A stretch of 64,000 nt of DNA, from NCBI GenBank assembly GCA_037974335.1, contig CM075760.1:51230119-51294118 (forward strand). Direction: 5' to 3'. Positions 1 through 9,377 of the stretch are shown here, one piece after another (the first letter of the stretch is position 1; each line of letters begins with the position of its first letter). Origin of the DNA: Prionace glauca. Lineage: Eukaryota > Chordata > Chondrichthyes > Carcharhiniformes > Carcharhinidae. Both the position numbers and the translations under genes were made by a program. The notes below the pieces were generated by a model. The model was not told where the DNA came from and did no database searches. It worked only from the letters and a program-made list of their open reading frames with translations.

Positions 1-1483
1 AACTGCACACAGTACTCCAAGTGCGGCCGTACCAGAGTAGTGTACAGTTGCAACATGACGCTGCGAGTCTTAAATTCAATCCCCCTACCAATAAACGCCA
101 AGACACCGTACACCTTCTTAACAACCTTATCTACTTGATTCCCAACTTTCAGGGATCTATGTACACATACACCTAGATCCCTCTGTTCATCCACACTATT
201 CAAAGTCTTCCCGTTAGCCCTATACTCAACACATCTGTTGCTCCTACCGAAGTGAATTACCTCACACTTCTCCGCATTAAATTCCATCCGCCACCTCTCG
301 GCCCAGCTCTGCAACCTATCTAAGTCTCCCTGCAGACTATGACACCCTTCCTCACAATCTACCACACCTCCGACTTTGGTGTCATCAGCAAATTTACTAA
401 TCCACCCAAATATACCCTCATCCAGATCATTAATAAAAATTACAAACAGCAGTGGCCCCAAAACAGATCCCTGAGGCACACCACTCGTAACTGAACTCCA
501 TGATGAATATTTACTATCAACCACCACCCTCTGTCTCCTATCTGATAGCCAATTTCTGATCCAATTTCCTAGATTACCCACAATCCCATACATCTGCATT
601 TTCTGCAGAAGCCTACCACGGTGAACCTTATCGAACGCCTTACTAAAATCCATATATACCACATCAACTGCCTTGCCCCCATCCACCTCTTTGGTCACCT
701 TATCAAAAAACTCAATAAGGTTAGTAAGGCACGACCTACCCGCTACAAAACCATGCTGACTATTTCTAATCAATTCATTACTCTCCAAATAACTATAAAT
801 CCTATCCTTAATAATTTTTTCTAAAACCTTGCCCACAACAGAAGTAAGACTCACCGGTCTATAATTCCCGGCAAAGTCTCTGTTCCCCTTCTTAAACAAT
901 GGGACAACATTCGCTATCCTCCAATCCTCCGGGACTACACCAGAGACCAATGACGACCTGAAGATCAGAGCCAGAGGCTCTGCAATCACCTCTCTAGCCT
1001 CCCAGAGAATCCTAGGGTAGATCCCATCCGGACCAGGGGACTTATCTATTTTCAACCCCTCAAGAATATCCAGCACATCCCCCTTATCAACCATAAAACT
1101 GTCTATTTTACACCCCTGCAACCCAGTGTCCTCCCCAGCTACATTCATGTCCCCCTGCGTGAACACCGAAGAGAAATATTGGTTCAATGCTTCTCCAATC
1201 TCCTCCGGTTCCACACACAACTTCCCTCTGCTGTCTGTAACTGGCCCTAATCTTGCCCTGACCAATCTTCTATTCTTGACATACCTATAGAACGCCTTAG
1301 GATTCTCCTTAATCCTATCAGCCAAAGTCTTCTCATGTCCTCTTTTAGCCCTTCTTAACTCACTCTTCAACTCCCTCCTAGCCAATCTAAAGCTTTCTAG
1401 TGCACTACCTGAGCCCTCAGATCTCATCCGAACACAAGCCTCCTTTTTCTTTTTAACCATCGACTCCACTCTTTTAGTGCACC
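1..1483 (-). mobile_element. CR1-clade LINE ORF2 piece, family B, runs off left edge
   Basis: Translating the minus strand by hand gives one frame without a stop from about 1935 down to base 1. The part below 1483 is the reverse transcriptase of one LINE. Readable in order are [54 protein letters not shown] and SKFADDTK, then the post-RT region (CEVIHFGRS, LEYCVQ) at the window edge. These are the fingers-to-thumb motifs of CR1-clade LINE reverse transcriptases. The 3' end lies outside the window. An open frame of this length suggests a fairly young copy. Confidence 0.85.
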
Positions 1484-1937
1484 TCAACTCCATTCTAAAC
1501 TGCCCCCCCTTTATCTTGAGGCTGTGCCCTCTAGTTCTACTGTCCTTTCTGAGCGGGAAGACCCTCTCCACCTCTATCCTATCCATCCCATTCATCATCT
1601 TATATGTCTCAATGAGATCTCCCCTCATTCTTCTAAACTCTAACAAGTACAAGCCTAGTTTATTCAGCCTCTCCTCATAGTTCAACCCCCTCAACTCTGG
1701 TATCAGCCTAGTAAACCTCCTCTGCACTCCCTCCAAGGCCAAAATATCCTTGCGTAAGTGCGGTGACAAAAACTGCACACAGTACTCCAGCTGCGGCCTC
1801 ACCAATGCCCTATACAACCGCAGCAAGACCTCCCTACTTTTATATTCAGTCCCCCTCACTATGAAGGCCAGCATCCCATTCGCCTTCCTGACCACCTGCA
1901 GGCTGGGTTTTTGCGACTCATGCACAAGGACCCCGAG
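1484..1937 (-). mobile_element. CR1-A LINE piece (C-terminal ORF2), fused in frame to the piece on its left
   Basis: The minus strand encodes the C-terminal part of CR1-A ORF2 (HESQKPSLQ, ANGMLAFI, RPQLEYCVQF, RRFTRLIPELRGL, MRGDLIETYK). It closely matches the full-length copy at 42981-46730. Around 1483 the CR1-A sequence stops after the codons for GGQFRMELR and continues without frame change into another LINE. Both pieces run the same way, so the simplest reading is that a 5'-truncated family B element inserted into the 3' end of this CR1-A, whose tail then lies off the left edge. Confidence 0.8.
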
Positions 1938-2265
1938 AAGACTGAAGGGTGACCTGGTGGAAGTCTCTAAGATTATGAAGGGGTTCAATAATCCAACAGG
2001 GATTTAATGGGAAACCTCTTTACCCAGCGAGTGGTGAGAGTGTGGAACTCACTACCACAGTGAGCGGTTGAGGTGAACAGCGTGAATACTTTGAAGGGGA
2101 AGTGAGATACGTACATGAGGGAGGAAGGAATAGAAGGATATGCTGATGGGGGGAGGTGAAGAGGGGTGGGTGGAGGCTCATGTGGAACATAAATACTGAC
2201 ACAGACCAATTGAGCCGACTGACCTGGCCCTGTACTGTAGACTCACTGGAACAGAGACAAGTGTA
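1938..2265 (+). mobile_element. CR1-like LINE 3' fragment
   Basis: The plus strand carries a decayed LINE ORF2 tail (RLKGDLVEVSKIMKG, then an FTQRVVRVWN-like stretch), ending near a CCCTGTACTGTAGACTC-type 3' end. It faces the opposite way from the LINE pieces on its left. No intact frame. Confidence 0.6.
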
Positions 2266-2538
2266 CTTATTGTACATCTACCTGTCGTGGTGGAAAACCT
2301 CTATTTACTATCCAGGATAGAATAAATGTCCTTCATCAGCTTTTATGGATCATTTCAGTGGAAATGTGCTCTCCTAGATTTAAAGAACATCATCCCACTG
2401 GAAGCAAAGTCGTGAGACTGGCCAGTCCAGCAGAAAGAAACCCTCCAACCCTCTCACTTCACCCACTGTCAGAATGAACATGGTTCAGTCCTGGGTGTGG
2501 TTAACAACAGCAATAACAGCAGAATCCAACCCCTATCA
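2266..2538 (-). other. 3' flank / 3' UTR of ZNF gene 1
   Basis: This stretch matches, in reverse, the sequence after gene 2 (8971-9230): the GGATTCTGCTGTTATTGTTG-type start, the ACTTTGCTTCCAGTGGG-type block and the ATCCAGGATA...AATAAATG region. It is the shared downstream part of the ZNF unit. No second coding region is seen. Confidence 0.6.
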
Positions 2539-3480
2539 TCACTTGTGAATTTGCTGATGTCTCAGCAGCTGTGATGATTTAGTGAATCCTTTCCCACAGT
2601 CAGAGCAGGTAAATGGTCTCTCCCCAGTGTGAACTCGCTGGTGCGTCCGTAGGTTGGATGAATTACTGAATCCTTTCCCACACTGAGAGCAGGTGAATGG
2701 TCTGTCTCCGGTGTGAACTCGCTGGTGTGTCTGCAGGTGGGATGACTGAGTGAATGTTTTCCCACAGTCGGAGCAGGTGAATGGTCTCTCCCCAGTGTGC
2801 AATCGTCGGTGTTTTTGCAGATTTGATGCATAAGGGAAACGCTTCCCACACTCAGAGCAGATGAACGGCCTCTCCCCAGTGTGAACTCGCTGATGTATCA
2901 ACAGATAGGATGAATCAGTGAATCCCTTCCCACACTCGGAGCAGCTGAACTGTCTCTCCCTGGTGTGAATTCGCTGGTGCCTCTGCAGATTGGATGAATT
3001 ACTGAATCCCTTCCCACACTCAGAGCAGAGGAATGGCCTCTCCCTGGTGTGAACTCGCTCGTGTGTCTGCAGGTGAGATAACTGAGTGAATCCCTTCCCA
3101 CACGCTGAGCACGTGAACCATTTCTCCCCGGTGTGTACTCGCTGGTGCATCAGCAAGTTAGATGATTCACTGAATCCCTTCCCACAATCGGAGCAGGTGA
3201 ATGGCTTCTCCCCGCTGTGAACCCGATTGTGTTTCTGCAGGTGGGATGAACTTTTGAATCCTTTCCCACACTCGGGGCAGGTGAATGGCCAGTCCCCTGT
3301 GTGAATTCGTTTGTGTGTCTGCAGGGAGGATGAATGAGCAAATCCCTTCCCACATTCCAAGCAAATGAATGGCCTGTCCCCAGTGTGGTTACATCGATGA
3401 GTTTCCAGTTGGTGTGGGAAATTGAATCCTTTACCACAATCTCCACATTTCCATGGCTTCTCCATGGTGCTGGTGTCCAT
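2539..3480 (-). CDS. C2H2 zinc-finger protein, 11 fingers (ZNF 1)
   Basis: The 313-residue product is almost nothing but zinc fingers: a first finger [10 protein letters not shown]...HRCNH, then ten Krueppel-type fingers joined by HTGERPF/HTGDRPF/HTREROF-like linkers, ending HQQIHK. All eleven keep C-x2-C-x12-H-x3-H, so all could bind zinc and DNA. Such proteins normally act in the nucleus as sequence-specific DNA-binding regulators. No KRAB, SCAN or BTB domain is visible. Two in-frame ATGs exist: MDTST, and five codons later MEKPWKC, the start used by its paralogues; both have good contexts. The array is a single exon. It points away from gene 2, and the two probably share the promoter at 5.94-6.43 kb. 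The function and target are unknown. Confidence 0.9.
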   Translation of the reverse strand: MDTSTMEKPWKCGDCGKGFNFPHQLETHRCNHTGDRPFICLECGKGFAHSSSLQTHKRIHTGDWPFTCPECGKGFKSSSHLQKHNRVHSGEKPFTCSDCGKGFSESSNLLMHQRVHTGEKWFTCSACGKGFTQLSHLQTHERVHTRERPFLCSECGKGFSNSSNLQRHQRIHTRERQFSCSECGKGFTDSSYLLIHQRVHTGERPFICSECGKRFPYASNLQKHRRLHTGERPFTCSDCGKTFTQSSHLQTHQRVHTGDRPFTCSQCGKGFSNSSNLRTHQRVHTGERPFTCSDCGKGFTKSSQLLRHQQIHK

Positions 3481-3812
3481 GTGTCTGTCGCAGTTTGACA
3501 GTCAGCTGAAGCCTCATCCACAACAAAACACCTGAACGGTCTCACCCCAATGTGACTGATGTCTTTTCAAGCTGTGTTGGAGTTTTTTCCACAGTCCGTT
3601 CACTGGAACACTCTCACTCGGATTTGTGTGACTCCATGCTTTTCCAATCACACTTATGGTTGAAATCTCTTGAAGCAGGCAGAACGATAAGTATTTCTCT
3701 TTGTAGATTCCAAAGGCTGATGTTGTCCAGGCCCCAATGAATGGAGTTAATCTGTCAGATCACTACGAGTATTTATTTTGAGATTTCTGTCTGGAAATCC
3801 TCTTCTGATATC
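3481..3812 (-). other. Exon 2 leader of ZNF 1 with fossil fingers
   Basis: On the minus strand the branch/acceptor region ends ...GTGTTACAG at 3813 and the exon opens GATATCAGAAG, as in the paralogues. The leader still encodes scraps of older fingers (FQ-stop-TDCGK, then GVRPFRCF), with stops ahead of the real start. It is therefore non-coding now but derived from coding sequence. Confidence 0.6.
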
Positions 3813-4143
3813 CTGTAACACAAATTTCCAAAATTCATCACTGTCAGTGCAACTTAGAAATTCAGAAAAGACAAGTTTAGTTTTTACAGAAAATGCTTCA
3901 CTTTTCCCCACTATTCTTACCCTGCTGTATCCCAATAAACAGCTTCCCAATTCTCCTAAAGGTGCCAATTCATGTTGGTTAATGAATCAATGCTCATCAC
4001 TTCCTGTTCAAATGTGTGTAATATGCAGCACTCATTACCTGGTTGGAGATATGGTGGGTGCAGCAAGTGGTCATGATCTGGAACTAGGTGCCCACAGATC
4101 TGATAGTAGTGAAGGCAATTAAAGATTTCAAAATGAAATCTTT

Positions 4144-4472
4144 AATTGGGCGATACGGTGGCACAATGGTTAGCACTTCTACCTCATGGCACCAGGGTCC
4201 CAGGTTCAATTCTGGCTGGGGTCACTGTCTGCGTGAAGTTTGCACGTTCTCCCTGTGTCTGTATGGGCTTTCTCAGGGTGCTCCAGTTTCTTCCCACAGT
4301 CCAAAGATGTGCAGGTTAGGTGGATTGGCCATGGTAAATTGCCCCTTGGTCTCAGGGGGCTGAGCAGGATAAATGCATGGGGTTCTGGGAATAGGGTCTG
4401 GGTGGGATTGTGTTTGGTACAGACTCAATGACCCGAATGGTCTATATCTGTACTGTAGGGATTCTATGACAA
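4144..4472 (+). repeat. tRNA-derived SINE (type A)
   Basis: It opens with an A-box-like GGTGGCACAATGGTTAGCAC, has a B-box-like CAGGTTCAATTCTGG, and then the body found many times in the window (GGAGTTTGCACGTTCTCC-like, CTCCGGGTGCTCCGGTT-like, CCAAAGATGTGCAGGTTAGG). It ends at TACTGTAGGGATTCTATGA. This is a pol III SINE family common in shark DNA. It lies in the intron region of gene 1. Confidence 0.8.
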
Positions 4473-5084
4473 ACTGATGACAACTTGCCATAAAAACCAA
4501 ACTGATTCATTGATGAACTACAGGGAAGGAAACTTGCCACCCGGTCTGGTTCTACACAAGACTCTGGGCACTGTGGGAGGAGATAGAAATAGGAGAGGCC
4601 AGGGTGAAGGAGAGGGATTTTATACATCTACAACTCGACAAGAACTTTTGACAGAATCTACCAAACCCCCGACTTCCACCACCAGGAAGGACCAAGGCAG
4701 CAGGTGGATGTGAACATCATCACCTTTGAGTTCCCCTCCAACTTACACATCACCCTATTTTGTCTGACATTCAGTGCTAAAAGAACAGAAATTTATCTAA
4801 TATAAATACTGGGAAGACTGAACCCATTGTCTTCAATCCTCACTACAAACTCCACCCCCTCACCATCAACTCTATCTTCCTGGCAACTGTCTGAAGCTGA
4901 ACCTGGCTATTCACAACCATGGTGAAATATTTCACCCCAAGACGAGCTTCCAACCACATGTCCACATCATCATCAAGACTGCCTATTTCCACCTCAGTAA
5001 CATTGCTCATCTCCACCCCAGTCTCAGCTCATCTGGAACTCTCATCGTGATGTGAAACTCAGGAGAATATGGATAATAGACGGG
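4473..5084. other. Intergenic/intronic stretch without recognisable genes
   Basis: About 600 bases with no long frame, finger motif or clear repeat structure. The middle part (cytosine-rich, with 'CACATCACC'-like phrases) looks like a decayed repeat I cannot name. Confidence 0.4.
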
Positions 5085-5526
5085 GAATGTTGATTGAATT
5101 GTTCCACAGGGTTGGCATGGATTTCAATTGCCGAATGGATTCTTCCCATGTTGTAATGTCTCCATTGCTGGAAATGGATAACGTTGATATACTGCTCAAA
5201 AAAGACAGTAGGACTAGGTGGCACAGCCTCAAGATAAAGGGGGGGCGGTTTAGAACAGAGTTGAGGAGGAACTTCTTCACTCAAAGGGTGGTGAATCTCT
5301 GGAATTCTCTGCCCGTTGAAGTGGTGGAGGCTGCCTCGCTAAATATTTTTAAGAAACGGGTTGATGGGTTTTTGATAAGAGAAGGGATTAAGGGTTATGG
5401 GGAGAGGGCGGGAAGGTGGAGCTGAGTCACGACAGATCAGCCATGATCTTATTGAATGGCGGGGCAGGCTCGAAGGGCCAGATGGCCTACTCCTGCTCCT
5501 ATTTCTTATGTTCTTATGTTCTTATT
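5085..5526 (+). mobile_element. CR1-A LINE 3' end next to another LINE tail
   Basis: From about 5195 the sequence encodes the very C-terminus of CR1-A ORF2 (FRTELRRNFFTQRVVNLWNS, LPVEVVEAASLNIF) followed by the 3' UTR and the short direct repeat TTCTTATG at the end (about 5505-5525), typical of CR1. The preceding 100 bases (5085-5180) match part of 34350-34440 and belong to a different decayed repeat. Confidence 0.75.
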
Positions 5527-5939
5527 TCAAGACAAGAAATAGGGAACCATAAACAACACAGGAAATACCAAACAACTATATTAAATATATCTCTATCCCA
5601 TTCGAATTTACAATTCACATGAATATCAGCCCTCTCCTGGGAAACTTCCGCTTTAATTGTGAAGATTAGATAAGACGCCATCCTATTAACCAAACGAATA
5701 AATGTGTCAAACCGAGCTCAGTGATGTCAGTGCCTTTGAGAGAAACAGATACCTAGATCTCGTCCTGCTCCTCATTCCGTTGTTCGTCTGTAAGCTTTCC
5801 AGAGTCTGCAACCTCCCTGGATTTACTTCCTTTCTCTTCAGATGCTGCAAGTCCCCAATTTCCCCCAGAATGAGAAAAGAAATGGAAAGGGGGAAACATT
5901 GATTTCCTCCCAGATGTTGCACAGAGTTTCACTCCGAAA

Positions 5940-6418
5940 CACATTCGTGGACTTCCGCATTGTGACATCAGAATGGAACCCTGCCAATAGGAATCACTCT
6001 GCTCCGCGATGACGTCTCCGGGTTCCAGTCGCAGGCCGGACCCGGGAGCCCCGCCCCCACCCATTGTTCCCCTCTCCCTGCCCCTCCTCCAGGCAAGGTT
6101 TCCAGACAAGCGACTGGCGGCTCCGGCCAGAGCGAGAAGCCGCTCGGTTGTGGCCCCCTCCCCCCGGGGCTGCGCAAGTCGAAGGGAGGGGGACGCTGCG
6201 CATGTGCAGAGGAGTGCCCGCCCCCTGACCCTCACGCTGAGGTTGACCAATGGAAAGAGTTGGAGGACCGGAAGGGCTCTGGTCCTCCAGCCAATCAGAG
6301 CTCCCTCACTGTCTGAATGCGGAGTTGGACAATGTGCCCAGCAAAATTGCTGCTACTCTCTCTCTGAATGAAGATTGAGCTTCAGACAGACTCAAGCTTC
6401 TTCCTGTCTCCACCATCT
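5940..6418. promoter_or_regulatory. Shared CpG-rich promoter and exon 1 between ZNF 1 and ZNF 2
   Basis: GC/CpG-rich, with an inverted-CCAAT type element on the left (CTGCCAATAGGAATCACTC), a GC box (GCCCCGCCCCC) and on the right GTTGACCAATGGAAAG and CTCCAGCCAATCAGAG. On the plus side exon 1 ends CACCATCT at 6418, followed by the donor GTGAGTAAAA. The same layout recurs at 16.4-17.0, 27.5-27.96 and 38.35-38.86 kb. The left arm runs towards gene 1. The CRE-like site of the sister promoters reads TGACATCA here, so it is weakened. It is inferred to drive both genes. Confidence 0.7.
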
Positions 6419-6647
6419 GTGAGTAAAACACTTGCTTTTCTCCCCCTTTCCATATTGATTTTGGGCTTCAATTTTGAACTTCCAGGTCACACTCGCTGAC
6501 TAAAATTCATCCTCACATTCTTCATGTATCTGTAACCAGGTAATACAGTGTATTACACACATCATCAGGCTGTTCATTTATGTCCAATGTAAAACGTGGC
6601 TGTCAGCTTGAAGATTTTCAGCTCTCTATGTCCAGAATAGGCGTCAC

Positions 6648-7394
6648 GATGTGGGTATGCCGGCGTTGGACTGGCGTAAACACAGTGAAAAGTCTGACAA
6701 CACCAGGTTTTAGTCCAACCTATTTATTTAATAATAGACTCACAAGCTTTCGGGGTTAGTCCCTTCATCAGGTGAATGGAGAGTTCTGGCCTCAGACAGA
6801 GCATGTAAAGCACAGACAGTTTAGAGATTACTGATTAGAATGCGAATCCTTACACCTAACCTGCTGTTCAAGACCTGAAGTGTCTGACAATGTGAGTGGA
6901 AGGAGCACTCATCACAGGTTAAAGAGATGTGTATTGTCTCCAGACAGTACAGTAAGTGGGGTTTTGCAAACCAGGCAAGATTCCTGTTGAGACCGTCCTC
7001 ATGTGTGTGGAACTTGGCTATCAAGTTCCGCACACATGAGGATGGTCTCAACAGGGATCTTGGGTTCATGTCGCACTATCTGTAACCCCCGTGACTTGCC
7101 TGGGTTTGCAAAACCCCACTTACTGTACTGTCTGGAGACAATACACATCTCTTTAACCTGTGATGAGTGCTCCTTCCACTCACATTGTCAGTCACTTCAG
7201 GTCTTGAACAGCAGGTTAAGTGTAAGGATTTGCATTCTAATCAGTAATCTCTAAACTGTCTGTGCTTTATATGCTCTGTCTGAGGCCAGAACTCTCCATT
7301 CACCTGACGAAGGGACTAACCCTGAAAGCTTGTGAGTCTATTATCAAATAAATCGGTTGGACTAAAACCTGGTGTTGTCAGACTTTTTACTGTG
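6648..7394. mobile_element. Palindromic Penelope-like element A (inverted terminal arms)
   Basis: Two long inverted arms meet near 7019 (GAACTTG-GCTAT-CAAGTTC). Each arm carries the 3' region of a repeat whose sense strand, in other copies, continues from a GIY-YIG-like coding end. Only the left end has an extra 33-base extension (GATGTGGGTATGCCGGCG...). The right arm stops at ...TTTTTACTGTG. Flanks TGTCCAG(A)ATAGGC and TGTCCAGGACAGGC look like a target-site duplication of about 13 bases, by comparison with the uninterrupted intron at 17735-17760. Inverted terminal repeats with a one-sided extension fit Penelope-like elements. It lies in intron 1 of ZNF 2. Confidence 0.65.
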
Positions 7395-7633
7395 TCCAGG
7401 ACAGGCAGCAGGGAGCATGAATCTGTCAATCAGCCTCGATCAGCACCTTCAGAAGAATTGGGAGGGTGAATAATAGACACAGCAGAGTGAGAATGGAGGG
7501 AGAGTGTGTGGGATGGAGATTTACAGCTTTTGGGGAATGAGAGAGGAAAGAATATTCCATAGAAACTAGAATTGTCTGTTCTGAATTTCAGTGCTGTATT
7601 GAAAGTGATGTATTTTGTAAATTCCTTTTACAG
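7395..7633 (+). other. End of intron 1 of ZNF 2 (shared ZNF-unit intron)
   Basis: This matches the introns of gene 4 (17735-17972) and gene 7 (34945-35180): GGACAGG-AGCATGAATCTGTC, then the GTGTGGGATGGAGATTTA block, ending in TTCCTTTTACAG. It shows that the introns, and not only the fingers, were duplicated. Confidence 0.65.
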
Positions 7634-7755
7634 GATATCAGAAAGTGAGGAATTTACAGACAGAAATCTCAAATCAAACATCACGTCAACATCTGACAGA
7701 GTCACTCAATTCATCGGGACCTGAATGCTCTTGGCCTTTGAATCCAGAAAGAGAA

Positions 7756-7803
7756 ATGTTTCTCTGTTCTGTCTGCTTTTGCACTCTTGAAACATCAGTA
7801 TGA
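7756..7803 (+). CDS. Short upstream reading frame (15 codons) in the ZNF 2 leader
   Basis: The codons read MFLCSVCFCTLETSV and then TGA. It is the first half of a former zinc finger. A frame of identical length sits at the same place ahead of gene 10 (55187-55234). It could lower translation of the main frame. Expression is not shown by sequence alone. Confidence 0.35.
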   Translation: MFLCSVCFCTLETSV

Positions 7804-7847
7804 CTGGTACAGCAGACACGGACATACACTCTCCCACAGACTCACGC

Positions 7848-7985
7848 TCCCACACACACACGCACACTCCCCCACACACACTCACACACACCCACACACT
7901 TCCCCCCCAACACACACACACTCCCCCCTCTCCACACACACTCACCCATTCCCGCCTTCTTCCCCCCCCGCCCCGTCCACACACT
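7848..7985 (+). repeat. CA-rich microsatellite in the ZNF 2 leader
   Basis: CACACA and CTCCCC/CACACACTC units alternate for about 140 bases. This insert makes the leader of gene 2 longer than those of its paralogues. Confidence 0.85.
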
Positions 7986-8127
7986 CCCATGCATTGACTG
8001 TGGAAAGAGCTTCTCAGTTACACAGCCATAAAAAATGTTGCACTAAAACAGCAGGGCGTCATAATCTTGTTCTGTGTGAGACTTCAACCTATCGTCAAAC
8101 CTGGAGCAACATAAGGACACCTCCAAC

Positions 8128-8970
8128 ATGGAGAAACCGTGGAAATGTGGGGACTGTGGGAAGGGTTGCAAAAGCCCCTCTGAGCTGCAAACTCATCAAC
8201 GTGTTCACACTGGAGAGAAGCCATACACCTGCTCTGTGTGTGGGAAGGGGTTCACACGGTTATCTCATCTGCAGCGACATCGACTGGTTCACACTGGAGA
8301 AAGAGCGTTCATCTGCTTTGAGTGTGGGGATGGATTCACTAATTTACCCAGCCTGCAGAGACATCAGCGCGTTCACACTGGAGAGAGACCATTCACCTGC
8401 GCAGAGTGTGGGAAAGGATTTACGCAGTTATCCAACCTGTCGAAACACAAAATCACTCACAGCAATGAGAGACCCTTTAAATGCACTGACTGTGAGAGTG
8501 GTTTCAAAAGCTCTCGGGAACTGATGATTCATCAGCGCATTCACACTGGGGAGAGACCGTTCAGCTGCTCTCACTGCACAAAGAGATTTAGGACGCCATC
8601 CCACCTGCAGGAGCACCAGAGAATTCACACCAGAGAGAGACCATTCACCTGTTCTGTGTGTGGGAAAGGATTCACTCATTCATCCAGCCTGCTGAGCCAC
8701 AATCTCACTCACACCCAGGAGAGACCCTTTAAATGCTCTGATTGTGGACGTGGTTTCAAACGTTCTCGGGATCTGATGATCCATCAGCGCAGTCACACTG
8801 AGGAGAGACTGTTCAGCTGCTCTCACTGCACAAAGACGTTCAAAACCTCATCCAATCTGCAGCAACACCAGCGAGTTCACACTGGGGAGAGACCGTTCAT
8901 CTGCTGTGTGTGTGGGAAGGGATTCACTCAGTCATCCAGTATGCGGAGACACCAGCAAGTTCACAATTGA
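8128..8970 (+). CDS. C2H2 zinc-finger protein, 10 fingers (ZNF 2)
   Basis: The 280-residue product starts [13 protein letters not shown] in a good context (CAACATGG) and has ten C2H2 fingers ending FICCVCGKGF...HQQVHN. All zinc ligands are present. Finger 1 has Cys in place of the core Phe (GKGCKS), which may weaken its fold. Fingers 4-5 and 7-8 repeat a pair pattern (H-x-ITH or H-x-LTH followed by FKCTDC/FKCSDC), evidence of internal duplication; ZNF 3 and ZNF 4 carry the same pair. It is likely a nuclear DNA-binding regulator. No effector domain is visible. It has a non-coding exon 1 at 6.4 kb and a leader exon from 7634, and shares its promoter with ZNF 1. Confidence 0.9.
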   Translation: MEKPWKCGDCGKGCKSPSELQTHQRVHTGEKPYTCSVCGKGFTRLSHLQRHRLVHTGERAFICFECGDGFTNLPSLQRHQRVHTGERPFTCAECGKGFTQLSNLSKHKITHSNERPFKCTDCESGFKSSRELMIHQRIHTGERPFSCSHCTKRFRTPSHLQEHQRIHTRERPFTCSVCGKGFTHSSSLLSHNLTHTQERPFKCSDCGRGFKRSRDLMIHQRSHTEERLFSCSHCTKTFKTSSNLQQHQRVHTGERPFICCVCGKGFTQSSSMRRHQQVHN

Positions 8971-9235
8971 TAACTGGTGTTGGATTCTGCTGTTATTGTT
9001 GCTGTTAATCACATCAGGACTGAACCATGTTCATTCTGACAGTTGGTGAAATGGGAGGGTCAGAGGATTTCTTTCTTCTGGACTGGCAGGACTCATGACT
9101 TTGCTTCCAGTGGGCTGATGCTCTTTGAGCCTGGGAGAGCACATTTCCACTGAAATGACACACAAAAGCTGATGAAGGAAATTTATTTTATCCTGGATAG
9201 TAAATAATGTTTTTCCTATCACTACAGATAGATCT
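8971..9235 (+). other. 3' flank of ZNF 2
   Basis: This is homologous to the sequence after gene 1 and, in its first half, after genes 3, 8, 10 and 11 (GGATTCTGCTGTTATTG). No strong polyadenylation signal other than weak AT-rich sites was seen. Confidence 0.5.
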
Positions 9236-9316
9236 GAAATAAATACAGAAAGAACTGGAAAAACGCAGCAGGTCTAGCAGCATCTGTGGAGAGAGAAACA
9301 GAGTTAATATTTTGCA
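9236..9316 (+). repeat. Fragment of hairpin-forming interspersed repeat
   Basis: Contains AAAAACGCAGCAGGTCTAGC and CATCTGTGGAGAGAGAAACAG, the half-arm of a repeat seen in folded-back form at 23733-23885 and as pieces at 14040-14150 and 61785-61870. Confidence 0.6.
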
Positions 9317-9377
9317 CTACAAGATTGAGAATCAATCTAGTAAACCTCCTCTGAACTGTTTCCATGGTGTTTATAAA

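Larger units (their letters stand above)
7634..8127 (+). other. Exon 2 leader of ZNF 2
   Basis: The exon begins GATATCAGAAAGTGAGG after the acceptor TTTTACAG. It contains a short upstream frame (7756-7803), a CA-rich microsatellite and a fragment of an old finger (CIDCGKSFSVTQ). The main ATG follows at 8128. Confidence 0.6.

Noticed and set aside
2539-3480. KRAB, SCAN or BTB effector domain joined to the ZNF genes
   Set aside because: No such motif was found in the coding exons or leaders. Upstream exons appear non-coding, although an unseen alternative exon cannot be excluded.
6821-7254. Two opposing similar frames near 7.0 kb as duplicated small genes
   Set aside because: They are the two strands of one palindromic retroelement.
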